NCBI RefSeq assembly: GCF_900636965.1 | Contig: NZ_LR134331.1 | Location: forward strand, 558,001-622,000 | DNA from: Lacticaseibacillus rhamnosus | GTDB lineage: Bacteria > Bacillota > Bacilli > Lactobacillales > Lactobacillaceae | Direction: 5' to 3' | Length of the DNA stretch: 64,000 nt | Shown here: one piece after another, positions 1 to 8,519 of the stretch | Layout of the letters: the number at the start of each line of letters is the position of its first letter | Numbering within the stretch: position 1 is the first letter of the stretch | Program-made: the position numbers and the translations under genes | Notes under the pieces: generated by a model | Told to the model about the DNA's origin: nothing | Databases searched by the model: none | The model's input: only the letters and a program-made list of their open reading frames with translations

Positions 1-2
1 CA

Positions 3-1883
3 TTAGACATTGCCAAGCGCTCGATTGAATTTTACGAAGACTTTTACCAGACCCCTTATCCACTTCCGCATTCCTGGCAGTTGGCGTTGCCTGACTTTTC
101 GGCTGGCGCGATGGAAAACTGGGGGCTTGTCACTTATCGGGAAGCGTTGCTGACGCTGGATCCGGACAATACCTCGCTGGAAACCAAGCAGCGGGTTGCT
201 ACCGTTATTGCGCATGAACTGGCGCATCAATGGTTCGGTGATTTGGTGACGATGAAGTGGTGGGACGATCTGTGGTTGAATGAAAGTTTTGCCAACATGA
301 TGGAATATGTTGCGGTTGATGCCTTGCAGCCGGACTGGCATATTTGGGAAACATTCCAGACACTGGAAGTACCAATGGCGTTGCAACGTGATGCAACGGA
401 TGGGGTTCAGTCAGTTCATGTTCAAGTAGAAGATCCGGCTGAAATCGATTCGCTTTTTGACAGCGCGATTGTGTATGCAAAAGGGGCGCGGATGCTGGTC
501 ATGGTACGTTCCTTAATCGGTGATGATGCGTTGCGGGCCGGTTTGAAGGCATACTTTGAGGCTCATTATTTTGGCAATGCTGCCGGTGCTGATTTGTGGG
601 CAGCTTTGGGTAAAGCGGCTAAGTTAGATGTCGGCACCATTATGCAGTCATGGCTGGAACAACCAGGCTACCCAGTGGTGACAGCAGCGGTGGTTGATGG
701 CAAACTGACCTTGTCCCAGCAACAATTCTTCATTGGTGCAGGCAAAGATGCAGGCAGGCAGTGGCAGATTCCGCTCAATAGCAATTATGCTGCCGCACCG
801 CAGATTTTTGCGGATAAGCAGGTAACTTTGGGCGATTACACCCAGTTGCGCGAAGCAAGCGGTCAACCATTCCGCGTAAATGTGGGCAATAATTCGCATT
901 TCATCGTGAAATACGACGCCACCTTACTCGCCGATATTTTGGCGCATCTTGACCAACTCAATGCGATTGATCAGCGGCAGGTGCTTCAAGATCTGCGATT
1001 ATTGGCGGAGGGCCGGCAAAATGCTTATGCCGACATTGTGCCGTTGCTGTCGCGGTTTGCCCAGAGTCACAGTGCCATCGTCATCAACGCCTTGTATCGG
1101 GTGGCCAATGACTTGAAACAATTCGTCAACCCGGATTCAGCCGAAGAAACGCAGCTGAAAACCTTCTTCAACCAACTCAGCGCCGACCAGTTCAAGCGCC
1201 TGGGCTGGACACCAAAAGCCGGCGAATCCAATGATGATCAACTAACCCGTCCTTATGTCCTAAGCATGGCGTTGTATGCTAAGAATAAAGACGCCATTGC
1301 GCAAGGTCACGATCTATTTACGGCAAATAAGGATCACCTGCTTCAGTTACCGGCTGATGTGCGGATGTTTGTCCTTCAAAATGAAGTGAAAAACTTCGGC
1401 AGTGCTACCTTGTTCGATCAGTTACTGACGGCGTATAAGCAGACAACCGACTCAAGCTACAAAGCCGACATTCTTGCAGCGGTAACCAGCACCCCGGATG
1501 CCGAGTTAATCGCTAAAATTGTGGATCAATTTGAAAATGCCGACACCATTAAGCCGCAAGATTTGCGCTCATGGTTCCGCGGCGTCTTGAGTAATCACGC
1601 CGGTGAACAAGCAGCATGGGATTGGGTTCGCAACGAATGGGCTTGGCTTGAAAAAACGGTTGGCGGCGACATGGAATTCACAACCTACATCACCGTTATC
1701 GCCGGTATTTTCCGCACCACGCAACGACTCGATGAATTCAAGAAATTCTTCGAGCCAAAACTACCGACCCCTGGCCTAACGCGGGAAATCACCATGGACA
1801 CCAGCGTCATTGCCAGTCGCGTCGATTTGATTCAAGCAGAGCAACAAGCTGTGCATGAAGCAGTTGCCAAAGCTGTTAAGTAA
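3..1883 (+). CDS. pepN: Aminopeptidase N (M1 family), 5' end missing
   Basis: This is the C-terminal part of lysyl/alanyl aminopeptidase N, a cytoplasmic zinc metallopeptidase that removes N-terminal residues from peptides taken up during growth on protein. The frame is open from base 3, so the start lies outside the window. The substrate-binding GAMEN motif begins at base 105. The zinc site HELAH begins at base 213 and is followed after exactly 18 residues by the third ligand Glu in LNESFA, the HEXXH-X18-E signature of gluzincins. About 627 residues are present against roughly 840 for the lactobacillal family, so about the first quarter is absent. The helical C-terminal domain appears intact and ends at a TAA followed by a terminator. 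Confidence 0.96.
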   Translation, partial: LDIAKRSIEFYEDFYQTPYPLPHSWQLALPDFSAGAMENWGLVTYREALLTLDPDNTSLETKQRVATVIAHELAHQWFGDLVTMKWWDDLWLNESFANMMEYVAVDALQPDWHIWETFQTLEVPMALQRDATDGVQSVHVQVEDPAEIDSLFDSAIVYAKGARMLVMVRSLIGDDALRAGLKAYFEAHYFGNAAGADLWAALGKAAKLDVGTIMQSWLEQPGYPVVTAAVVDGKLTLSQQQFFIGAGKDAGRQWQIPLNSNYAAAPQIFADKQVTLGDYTQLREASGQPFRVNVGNNSHFIVKYDATLLADILAHLDQLNAIDQRQVLQDLRLLAEGRQNAYADIVPLLSRFAQSHSAIVINALYRVANDLKQFVNPDSAEETQLKTFFNQLSADQFKRLGWTPKAGESNDDQLTRPYVLSMALYAKNKDAIAQGHDLFTANKDHLLQLPADVRMFVLQNEVKNFGSATLFDQLLTAYKQTTDSSYKADILAAVTSTPDAELIAKIVDQFENADTIKPQDLRSWFRGVLSNHAGEQAAWDWVRNEWAWLEKTVGGDMEFTTYITVIAGIFRTTQRLDEFKKFFEPKLPTPGLTREITMDTSVIASRVDLIQAEQQAVHEAVAKAVK

Positions 1884-1922
1884 AATATTAGTCGTCTTGG
1901 CTGATAGCTAAAGAGAAATGAC

Positions 1923-1960
1923 AAAAGGCCGCCACTCAGCGTTACAGTGGCGGTCTTTTT
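1923..1960 (+). terminator. Rho-independent terminator after pepN
   Basis: An inverted repeat GGCCGCCACT / AGTGGCGGTC with a nine-base loop is followed by five T. It lies 40 bases after the pepN stop. Confidence 0.9.
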
Positions 1961-2144
1961 ATGCCTTCATACTTCCAGTTAATGAGTATCCATACGGCAT
2001 GAAATAACGAAACCGCAACCGGGCTTTTAGAAAAATCTAATCCTTATCTATACAATTTCACGGGAAAGAGAGGTGGTCAAACCGTTACACTGAAAGGCGA
2101 GTAACTGTTCTTAATCGAGCAGGATACCGTTTGGAGGGATGTTT

Positions 2145-3593
2145 GTGGCAGACACAAAGAAACAACTGCGCTGGTATAACGTGGCCTTAATCGCGTTCGT
2201 ATCGGTATGGGGTCTTGGCAATGTGTTCAATAACTATGCACAGCAAGGCCTTTCCGTTGTCACTAGCTGGATTCTGATTATGCTGATTTATTTTGTGCCC
2301 TATGCTTTGATTGTGGGGCAGCTAGGATCAACGTTTAAAGATCAAGCCGGTGGCGTTAGTTCCTGGATCAAGGAAACCGGCAGTGTGCGATTGGCGTACT
2401 ATGCGGCGTGGACTTATTGGGTCGTGCACATCCCTTATTTAGCCCAGAAGCCGCAAGCGATTTTGATTGCCTTGAGCTGGCTGTTTAAAGGCAACGGTGA
2501 TTTTGTCAACACCGTTTCGTCCATGACCGTTTCCTTGATCTGCCTGGCGTTATTCTTACTTTTCCTTTGGCTGTCTTCGCGCGGGCTTACCACCTTGAAT
2601 CGCATTGGCAGCATGGCGGGCACGGCGATGTTTCTGATGTCGATTCTTTTCATTATTCTAGCTGTGACCGCACCATTGATGGTAAAAGGCGTCCATGTGG
2701 CGACCCCGAACATGGGCGACATTCATACTTATTTGCCTAAATTTGACCTCAACTACTTCACGACGATTTCCATGCTAGTCTTTGCAGTTGGCGGCGCGGA
2801 AAAGATATCGCCATACGTCAACAATACCAAGCACGCCTCCAAGGAATTTCCGTTGGGCATGTTGGTGCTGGCGGGCATGGTTGCCTTTTGCGCGTTGCTA
2901 GGATCTTTTGGCATGGGGATGTTGTTTAACAGCCACAACATTCCGACCGATCTCATGGCGAATGGTCCATACACAGCGTTTGCAATGTTAGGTAAGTATT
3001 ATCACGTCGGCGGTTTGTTTGTCATTTTGTATTCAATCGCCAATGCTTTGGCCTCAATCTCCGCGTTGGCATTTTCCATTGATGCGCCGCTGAAAATCTT
3101 GCTGAGTGACGCCGATCCGCATTTTATTCCTAAAAAATTGCGGCGGATCAATCGCAAAGGCACACCGATTAATGGTTACTGGATGACCGGTATTCTGGTA
3201 AGCTTACTGATCATTATTCCGGCATTTGGCATTGGCAACATGAACGAGCTTTACAAGTGGCTGCTTAACTTGAACTCTGTGGTCATGCCGTTGCGCTATC
3301 TGTGGGTTTTCCTCGCGTATTATTTGCTAAATCAACATCTCGAAAAGTTCCAGGCCGACTATATGCTGGTTAAAAATAAACGCTTGGGCATGCTCATTGG
3401 CGGCTGGTGCTTCTTCTTCACCGCCTTTGCCTGCTTGTTGGGAATGTTACCGAAAATCAGTTATCTTAATGACCCCGGCACATGGTGGTTCCAGATGGGC
3501 TTGAATATTATTACGCCGGTTATTTTGTTGGCATTAGGGCTGATTTTACCTGTTATTGCTCGGCTTCATGAAAATGATCTGGATGCTCAGTGA
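2145..3593 (+). CDS. APC-superfamily amino acid permease (YjeM-like)
   Basis: A polytopic membrane transporter of the amino acid-polyamine-organocation superfamily with about twelve predicted membrane segments. The N-terminal helix (NVALIAFVSVWGLGN) and the GGVSSW segment near residue 70 match the glutamate/GABA-antiporter and YjeM-like branch, so it probably exchanges or imports an amino acid at the cytoplasmic membrane; the substrate cannot be read from sequence. I chose GTG at 2145 because GGAGGG (2133-2138) abuts the alternative ATG at 2139 but sits six bases from the GTG. The gene stands alone between two terminators. Family assignment is firm, subfamily name is inference. Confidence 0.88.
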   Translation: MADTKKQLRWYNVALIAFVSVWGLGNVFNNYAQQGLSVVTSWILIMLIYFVPYALIVGQLGSTFKDQAGGVSSWIKETGSVRLAYYAAWTYWVVHIPYLAQKPQAILIALSWLFKGNGDFVNTVSSMTVSLICLALFLLFLWLSSRGLTTLNRIGSMAGTAMFLMSILFIILAVTAPLMVKGVHVATPNMGDIHTYLPKFDLNYFTTISMLVFAVGGAEKISPYVNNTKHASKEFPLGMLVLAGMVAFCALLGSFGMGMLFNSHNIPTDLMANGPYTAFAMLGKYYHVGGLFVILYSIANALASISALAFSIDAPLKILLSDADPHFIPKKLRRINRKGTPINGYWMTGILVSLLIIIPAFGIGNMNELYKWLLNLNSVVMPLRYLWVFLAYYLLNQHLEKFQADYMLVKNKRLGMLIGGWCFFFTAFACLLGMLPKISYLNDPGTWWFQMGLNIITPVILLALGLILPVIARLHENDLDAQ

Positions 3594-3596
3594 GAT

Positions 3597-3645
3597 AAAA
3601 AAGATTCAACAACTACCTTTAGGGAAGTCGTTGAATCTTTTTTTG
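3597..3645 (+). terminator. Terminator after the YjeM-like permease
   Basis: Inverted repeat AAGATTCAAC ... GTTGAATCTT followed by seven T, starting directly after the permease stop. Confidence 0.9.
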
Positions 3646-3648
3646 TAA

Positions 3649-3761
3649 GCGCGAGCCGGCGCGGTTAGAAGTCGGAGTGTAAGTGGCCTTAAGCGTGATG
3701 GCCCGGTCTTGGCCATTGCGCTTAAGGTCCTTACACGCAGAATTCTGCGCCGGGGAGCGCG
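3649..3761 (+). repeat. Palindromic repeat family A, full copy 1
   Basis: About 113 bases forming one long imperfect palindrome. The outer arms are GCGCGAGCCGGCGC and GCGCCGGGGAGCGCG. The inner arms GGCCTTAAGCG, ATGGCC, GGCCAT, CGCTTAAGG close on a short loop, with GTGTAAG/CTTACAC between them. The same element recurs at 23607, 23728, 30475, 51930 and 54949. It lies between two converging genes and encodes nothing. Confidence 0.9.
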
Positions 3762-3824
3762 ATGCTGGGAAAATGCATTGGCATGTGAGCGGGCAAAACA
3801 TCAGCCCATATCATTGGTGGCGAC

Positions 3825-5159
3825 TTAAGCCTGATGCTTTTCAATCGCAGCTAACATCTGCTTTTCCGGATAAAAGTGAATCAAAAGCAACAACAGGCCA
3901 TACAACAGCAACGGCAGCCAGACATAATTCAGGTTAATCATGCCAAGCGTTGCAGCATTTTGACTGGTGTTGGGCACGTATCCGGTGAGGTCGAAGAGTC
4001 CGGCAGTGATGAGGCCGCCGATGCCGAGTCCCAGATTAACGCCGAAATCGTTGCTGGAGGCAAATAAGCCTTCCGCCTGAGCGCCGAGGGTGACGCCATA
4101 GCGAATGGTATCGGCTAACATAATCGACACTAAACCGACAATCATCCCTTGGCCGACGCTGTTAATCAAAATGCCCGGAAATAAAATCCACAAGTTCCGC
4201 GCATAAACGCCACCTGCCATGACCAGCTGGCCGATTAAGCCAATGATCATACCCAGACGCATCGTGTGCTTATTCCCATACCGGCCTGCAATGATCAGGA
4301 TCAATAAAACGCCGATTAGCGAAGAAAAAGTAAAACTATTGGCCCATGATACCAAGCCTTGATCGTGTAAAGTGTACTTAAAATAGTAAACCGTGGTCTG
4401 ATTTTTAATGGCGGTCAACAGCCAGTACGTAAAAATAATCAATGATAGCAGCAGCCACGGGCGATTATGCACCGCAATTTTAGCCACAACTTTTAGCGGT
4501 TGGTGAGCGATTTTTTCCTGAGTAAATCGTTCACGGATATGAATAAACGTATTCAGAATCAGGACGAGCGAGATGCCGGCAAAAAGCGTCATGGTTAAGA
4601 GAAACCCGCGCTGATCATTGCCGCGACCGAAGAAGGCGACTAATGGCAAGGTGAAGACGGCGACAATGATTTGCACCGAACTGCCAAAGAACTGGCGGAT
4701 GACTCCTAGCAGGGTTAATTCCTGTGGCTGCTGAGTCAACGTCGGCAACACCGAGGTAATAGGCAGATTCACCGCCGTGTATAAGAAGCCAAGCATGAGG
4801 TAAGTGACATAGGCCCAGACGAGTTTGCCATTTGCCGACCACCCTGGCGTGACAAACGTTAGCACGGCAAAGATTGCATACGGCAAGGCATACCAGAGGA
4901 AAAACGGCCGGCTTTTACCGAAGCGCGAACGGGTATGGTCAATCATCAAGCCCACAATCGGACTCTCAAAAACATCGGCAATCCGCGCGATGAGAAAGAG
5001 TAAGGCAACCGCGCCGGCTTGTAAGCCATAAATATCGGTATAAAAAAACAACAGATAAGACGTCATCACCTGAAACACCAAATTATCTGCTGCATCGCTT
5101 AAACCATAGCTAATGCGTTCCGGCCATTTGGTTTGCCAAGAAGTAGAGGGTTTTGACAC
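3825..5159 (-). CDS. GPH-family (glycoside-pentoside-hexuronide) sugar:cation symporter
   Basis: A 445-residue major-facilitator-type permease with about twelve membrane segments. The N-terminal sequence ERISYGLSDAADNLVF, followed by YLLFFYTDIYG and the loop DHTRSRFGKSRPF, is the classic GPH (MelB/XylP-type) fingerprint. Members import glycosides, pentoses or oligosaccharides together with Na+ or H+. Unlike LacS there is no C-terminal IIA domain. The start is GTG at 5159, eight bases after GGAG; longer upstream starts have no ribosome binding site. No sugar hydrolase lies beside it, so the substrate is unknown. It follows the YagU-like gene on the same strand after about 155 bases. Confidence 0.88.
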   Translation of the reverse strand: MSKPSTSWQTKWPERISYGLSDAADNLVFQVMTSYLLFFYTDIYGLQAGAVALLFLIARIADVFESPIVGLMIDHTRSRFGKSRPFFLWYALPYAIFAVLTFVTPGWSANGKLVWAYVTYLMLGFLYTAVNLPITSVLPTLTQQPQELTLLGVIRQFFGSSVQIIVAVFTLPLVAFFGRGNDQRGFLLTMTLFAGISLVLILNTFIHIRERFTQEKIAHQPLKVVAKIAVHNRPWLLLSLIIFTYWLLTAIKNQTTVYYFKYTLHDQGLVSWANSFTFSSLIGVLLILIIAGRYGNKHTMRLGMIIGLIGQLVMAGGVYARNLWILFPGILINSVGQGMIVGLVSIMLADTIRYGVTLGAQAEGLFASSNDFGVNLGLGIGGLITAGLFDLTGYVPNTSQNAATLGMINLNYVWLPLLLYGLLLLLIHFYPEKQMLAAIEKHQA

Positions 5160-5315
5160 AGACACCGCTCCTTTCTTAGATGCGATTGAACGCCGAATCA
5201 GCACGCGGGAAAAATTCAAAGCGGGATGATAAAACGCGAGTATAAAACGGTCCTCAAACTTTTACCCGAGCTGGCTCGCGCTCATGATGATCACCGTTTC
5301 AGCATCGGCAAAAGA

Positions 5316-5816
5316 CTAGGCGTGTTTTTCCCGCAACATGTCGCTGATAACGATTTGGTTGACGGTATTCCACACCATGTGTCCCACAGCTTCGGACAGA
5401 TGTTCTTCAGCTGGCTGATCTTTTGCGGCTGGGACGATCTTTAGTGCAGGCATCGCCCATAAATGCGCGCCGGCCCAAACACCCAGTCCCCACATACTGC
5501 CATATCCCAGTTTGAACAGCGGAACATAATGCCCGGCTACCGCATAAAGTGCCCCTAAGCTTGATGAAAAGCCAAAATGAACCAGCAGACTAACCCATGG
5601 AATCTGGTGGCCTGAATAGGTGTAAGTTGCGTGTGTTTCTGCCGGTGTCAAGCCATGCTGTTGTAGAAAAGTTTGCGGTGGATTAGTCGCATCGCGTTCC
5701 GGTGTGCGTGGTGGCAGAATATTTTCCCACCCTAATTTGACTAAACCGGAAACCAACCCCGCAACCGCCCCAACTGCGGCTAGTTTAACGATGGAAGGTG
5801 AAGTGTGCGTGCGCAT
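5316..5816 (-). CDS. YagU family (DUF1440) membrane protein
   Basis: A 166-residue membrane protein with about four hydrophobic segments. The sequence matches the YagU/DUF1440 family: an N-terminal VGAVAGLVSGLVKLGWE helix, a PPRTPERDATNPPQ loop, and later helices rich in Gly and Trp (YGSMWGLGVWAGAHLW). In Escherichia coli YagU contributes to acid tolerance; the biochemical role is unresolved. The start is fixed by AAGGAGG a few bases upstream of ATG at 5816. The region upstream holds its promoter and that of the divergent cysteine operon. Confidence 0.85.
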   Translation of the reverse strand: MRTHTSPSIVKLAAVGAVAGLVSGLVKLGWENILPPRTPERDATNPPQTFLQQHGLTPAETHATYTYSGHQIPWVSLLVHFGFSSSLGALYAVAGHYVPLFKLGYGSMWGLGVWAGAHLWAMPALKIVPAAKDQPAEEHLSEAVGHMVWNTVNQIVISDMLREKHA

Positions 5817-6068
5817 ATTAAAAAACCTCCTTAAAGGTACTTAGAACTACTTACATTTTAAAACAACATGAACTATTTAACACCCGGAGGCGCATGTTTA
5901 TTTTAATAAGGTGGAATTCTCCGGGTTTATATTTTTGAATTATATAGGTATGACCACTTTTTGTAGCGCGGGATATCACTTACTTATGAACGGTTAAAGT
6001 TGGCTAGACGAAGATCATTTAAAAACTAATTATTCGAAAAGAAGACGCGAATAAAATAAGGTCAAAGG

Positions 6069-6097
6069 TTGCTATCGATCTTACATTTAGTTAGTAT
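6069..6097 (+). promoter_or_regulatory. Candidate promoter of the cysE-cysK leader
   Basis: TTGCTA (6069-6074), a 17-base spacer and TAGTAT (6092-6097) precede the leader reading frame by 30 bases. The -10 box matches only four of six positions; TATAGT at 6097-6102 is an alternative. Confidence 0.45.
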
Positions 6098-6126
6098 ATA
6101 GTTACTGAAAGGGAGGGTATTAAAAT

Positions 6127-6207
6127 ATGGCAAACCTTATTGGTAACAAGCGATGTTGGCGCTATCAGCTTTATCAGGATATCCTCCTGATGTGTTCGTG
6201 CAGGTGA
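6127..6207 (+). CDS. Putative 26-residue leader peptide with terminal Cys codons
   Basis: A small reading frame with a good ribosome binding site, GGGAGGG, nine bases before ATG. It encodes MANLIGNKRCWRYQLY and then QDILLMCSCR, with Cys at codons 10, 23 and 25, the last two directly before the stop. It lies 96 bases upstream of cysE, in the position of an attenuation leader peptide. The hairpin ATCAGGA/TCCTGAT (6173-6179 with 6185-6191) sits just before the Cys codons, and CCTCC at 6183-6187 is complementary to the GGAGG of the cysE ribosome binding site. I infer that translation of this frame senses charged tRNA-Cys. The frame could instead be fortuitous; no homologue comparison was possible. 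Confidence 0.55.
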   Translation: MANLIGNKRCWRYQLYQDILLMCSCR

Positions 6208-6303
6208 GACATCGGCAGTATTTTGCTTAACGGTGTCTGCAAGCAATCGTTTCAAAATTTTGCCGGTTCATGCGAGTCAATTAGCCGGGTTGGGAGGTGA
6301 ACC
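6208..6303 (+). promoter_or_regulatory. Structured leader between the Cys leader frame and cysE
   Basis: AGACATCG (6207-6214) can pair with CGGTGTCT (6231-6238) or, over six bases, with upstream CGATGT (6151-6156), so two mutually exclusive folds exist. TTGCTT/AAGCAA (6223-6228 with 6241-6246) gives a further stem. There is no T-box core (no GGTGG-ACCACC type sequence) and no SAM-riboswitch pattern that I can see. Confidence 0.5.
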
Positions 6304-7131
6304 TTGACAGAAGCACCACTTAAAATCGGGATTCTCAACGTGATGCACGACAAAGCCGATACCAAAACGCGGCTGCAACACGTTTTGAGCCACACCGATA
6401 TCCCAGTTGAGTTGCATTTTTACTATCCCATGACCCATTACGCTGGTCGGGAAGTACCGGAAGCGGTGAGCTCGATTCTGGAGCCGCTGGATATTCACGA
6501 AGCGGCAACGATGGACGGGTTCATCATCACCGGCTCCCCGATTGAAACGCTGGAATTTGATCAGGTTCACTATATCGCCGAGGTGCGGACGCTGCTAAAG
6601 ACATTAGGTCAGCATGTGCCCAACCAAATGTACCTGTGCTGGGGCGGGATGGTGGCGCTAAATTACTTTTTCGGCGTCAGCAAGTTGATTCTTCCGCACA
6701 AGTTATTCGGCGTTTATCCGCAAACAATTCTTGAACCGCACCCATTTTTAAAAGGTTTAAAAGAAGGCTTTAAGTCCCCACATGCTCGGTATGCCGAGAT
6801 GGATGTACGCGATATTCGTAACGATCCCCGCTTAACGATCAATGCGACAACAACGAAGGGGAAACTCTTCATGGTGACGGAACCGACTGACACCCAAACG
6901 TTTATCTTTTCGCATATTGAATATGACCGGTGGGGCCTGGATTCGGAATACAAGCGGGAAGTGGCCGCACACCCTGAGATTAGCTATAAACGGGCTAAAC
7001 ACTATTACCATCACAAAAACGATTATGACCATCCGAAGTTTAATTGGAAGAAAACGCAGCGAACGATTTTTGACAATTGGGTTCGCCACATCGCGGATCA
7101 TCGCAATGAAAACCGTTCGCCGATTATTTAG
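6304..7131 (+). CDS. cysE: Serine O-acetyltransferase of the MetA (homoserine transsuccinylase) family
   Basis: The 275-residue protein belongs by sequence to the homoserine O-succinyltransferase (MetA/HTS) family. It has FIITGSPIE near residue 73, the nucleophile Cys112 in YLCWGG and the His204-x-Glu206 pair in SHIEYDRWG. From published work on Lactobacillus casei, the MetA-like gene directly upstream of cysK acetylates L-serine rather than homoserine and was proposed to be named cysE; the gene order here is the same. It therefore makes O-acetylserine, the CysK substrate, in the cytoplasm. The start is TTG at 6304, six bases after GGAGG (6293-6297). A 12-base gap separates it from cysK, so the two form one operon. 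Confidence 0.85.
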   Translation: MTEAPLKIGILNVMHDKADTKTRLQHVLSHTDIPVELHFYYPMTHYAGREVPEAVSSILEPLDIHEAATMDGFIITGSPIETLEFDQVHYIAEVRTLLKTLGQHVPNQMYLCWGGMVALNYFFGVSKLILPHKLFGVYPQTILEPHPFLKGLKEGFKSPHARYAEMDVRDIRNDPRLTINATTTKGKLFMVTEPTDTQTFIFSHIEYDRWGLDSEYKREVAAHPEISYKRAKHYYHHKNDYDHPKFNWKKTQRTIFDNWVRHIADHRNENRSPII

Positions 7132-7143
7132 GGAGGCTTTATT

Positions 7144-8073
7144 ATGGTGACAGCAGCAGATAATATTACAGGTTTAATTGGCAATACGCCGCTACTCAAG
7201 CTCAATCGCGTTGTACCTGAAGGCGCCGCGGATGTTTATGTCAAGCTGGAATTCTTTAATCCCGGTGGTTCAGTCAAGGACCGGATTGCCTTAGCGATGA
7301 TTGAAGACGCTGAATATAAAGGGGTCTTGAAGCCAGGCGGCACCATTGTTGAGCCAACGTCCGGCAACACCGGCATTGGCCTGGCACTGGTTGCGGCCGC
7401 AAAAGGTTACCACCTCATCATTACCATGCCGGAAACAATGAGTGTTGAGCGGCGAGCCTTGATGCGTGGTTACGGAGCCGAACTCATTTTGACGCCGGGT
7501 GCCGATGGAATGCCGGGAGCGATCAAAAAAGCTGAAGCATTGAGCAAGGAAAATGGCTACTTCTTGCCAATGCAATTCCAGAACCCCGCTAACCCAGACG
7601 TCCACGAACGCACGACCGGACAAGAGATCATCCGTTCATTTGATGGTGGCACCCCGGATGCCTTTGTAGCCGGTGTCGGCACAGGCGGAACACTCACCGG
7701 GGTTGGTCGGGCTTTGCGTAAGATTAACCCAGATGTGAAAATCTATGCGCTGGAAGCGGCGGAGTCACCAATGCTAAAAGAAGGCCATGGCGGCAAGCAC
7801 AAGATTCAAGGGATCTCAGCCGGCTTTATTCCAGACGTCTTAGATACGAACCTCTATCAAGACATCATTGAAGTCACCAGCGACCAAGCTATCGACATGG
7901 CTCGCCACGTCAGTCATGAAGAAGGCTTCCTACCAGGCATTTCCGCTGGCGCCAACATTTTCGGTGCGATTGAAATCGCAAAGAAACTCGGCAAAGGCAA
8001 GAGTGTCGCCACAGTAGCACCGGATAATGGTGAGCGGTATTTGTCGACAGATTTGTTTAAGTTTGATGATTAG
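7144..8073 (+). CDS. cysK: Cysteine synthase (O-acetylserine sulfhydrylase)
   Basis: A pyridoxal-phosphate enzyme that replaces the acetyl group of O-acetylserine with sulfide to give L-cysteine. The cofactor lysine is Lys45 in GGSVKDRIA, the substrate loop is PTSGNTG at 71-77, and the phosphate-binding Gly/Thr loop VGTGGTLTG follows near residue 180. At 309 residues it has the usual length for CysK. It begins 12 bases after cysE with GGGAGG as ribosome binding site, and is followed by a strong terminator, so cysE-cysK is a closed two-gene pathway from serine to cysteine. Confidence 0.95.
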   Translation: MVTAADNITGLIGNTPLLKLNRVVPEGAADVYVKLEFFNPGGSVKDRIALAMIEDAEYKGVLKPGGTIVEPTSGNTGIGLALVAAAKGYHLIITMPETMSVERRALMRGYGAELILTPGADGMPGAIKKAEALSKENGYFLPMQFQNPANPDVHERTTGQEIIRSFDGGTPDAFVAGVGTGGTLTGVGRALRKINPDVKIYALEAAESPMLKEGHGGKHKIQGISAGFIPDVLDTNLYQDIIEVTSDQAIDMARHVSHEEGFLPGISAGANIFGAIEIAKKLGKGKSVATVAPDNGERYLSTDLFKFDD

Positions 8074-8106
8074 TAAAACCAATAGTTATAAGTAAGCGAA
8101 AAACAG

Positions 8107-8144
8107 AAGCGGCGATCAATTGAGTCAGTTGATCGTCGCTTTTT
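8107..8144 (+). terminator. Terminator of the cysE-cysK operon
   Basis: GCGGCGATCAA / TTGATCGTCGC stem followed by five T. Confidence 0.9.
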
Positions 8145-8201
8145 GTCTTGAGAAAATGAGCGGCAGGGAAGATTGCGTGCGTCAACATTGAACAAGATTG
8201 T

Positions 8202-8207
8202 TATAAT
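8202..8207 (+). promoter_or_regulatory. -10 box of the tRNA gene
   Basis: A consensus TATAAT lies eleven bases before the tRNA 5' end. I see no good -35 box at 17 bases. Confidence 0.45.
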
Positions 8208-8218
8208 GGAATCTGTAA

Positions 8219-8290
8219 GTCTCCATGGTGCAATGGATAGCATAATGGTCCTCGAAACCACAGATCCGAGTTCGAATCTCGGTGGAGGCA
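8219..8290 (+). tRNA. tRNA-Arg (anticodon read as TCG)
   Basis: A complete 72-base cloverleaf. The acceptor arms GTCTCCA and TGGAGGC pair over seven positions (one G-U) with discriminator A. The D arm is GTGC/GCAT with GG and A20 in the loop, and the T arm is CCGAG-TTCGAAT-CTCGG. The anticodon stem is TGGT/ACCA with loop CCTCGAA, which places TCG at 34-36 and decodes Arg. A20 fits arginine identity. Position 33 is C rather than the near-universal U, which makes the exact isoacceptor slightly uncertain. CCA is not encoded. Confidence 0.85.
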
Positions 8291-8519
8291 TTATTTAGCG
8301 TTTATTAGCGTACTTTAGAAATGAAAATGCCTTTATATCAGTGTTCTCATTGATTTAGCTCACCTTAGAAAGTGTCAGGATTACGTTAAGGGGGACGAAA
8401 AGGGGACACAACTGGCAAGCACGAGATGGAGAAACCGGAATTTGTTAATTCTCGGTTTCGATAAGATTCGTTAGTCCTAGCCCATGTCAACAGTAACGTG
8501 CAAAGGAGTTGTGGTTAGC
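8291..8519. other. Gap after the tRNA, no gene seen
   Basis: This stretch carries two spaced copies of TTAGCGT close to the tRNA and a GGGGAC motif repeated at about 8391 and 8402. tRNA 3' ends are common integration sites, so this may be an old element scar, but no integrase remnant can be shown. It also contains the upstream region of the next gene. Confidence 0.3.

Noticed and set aside
3649-3761. Possible CRISPR repeats because similar sequences recur
   Set aside because: Copies are far apart, about 113 bases long and palindromic, with no regular spacers and no cas genes.
3683-3937. Reading frame through the repeat and into the sugar transporter gene
   Set aside because: It lies in a palindromic repeat and is antisense to a clear transporter gene; similar frames appear in other repeat copies (23573-23758, 51979-52287) for the same reason.
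5226-5444. Plus-strand frame opposite the YagU-like gene
   Set aside because: Mostly antisense to the YagU-like coding region, without a ribosome site.
6304-7131. Annotation as metA, homoserine O-succinyltransferase
   Set aside because: The gene order with cysK and published work on the L. casei homologue point to serine acetylation.
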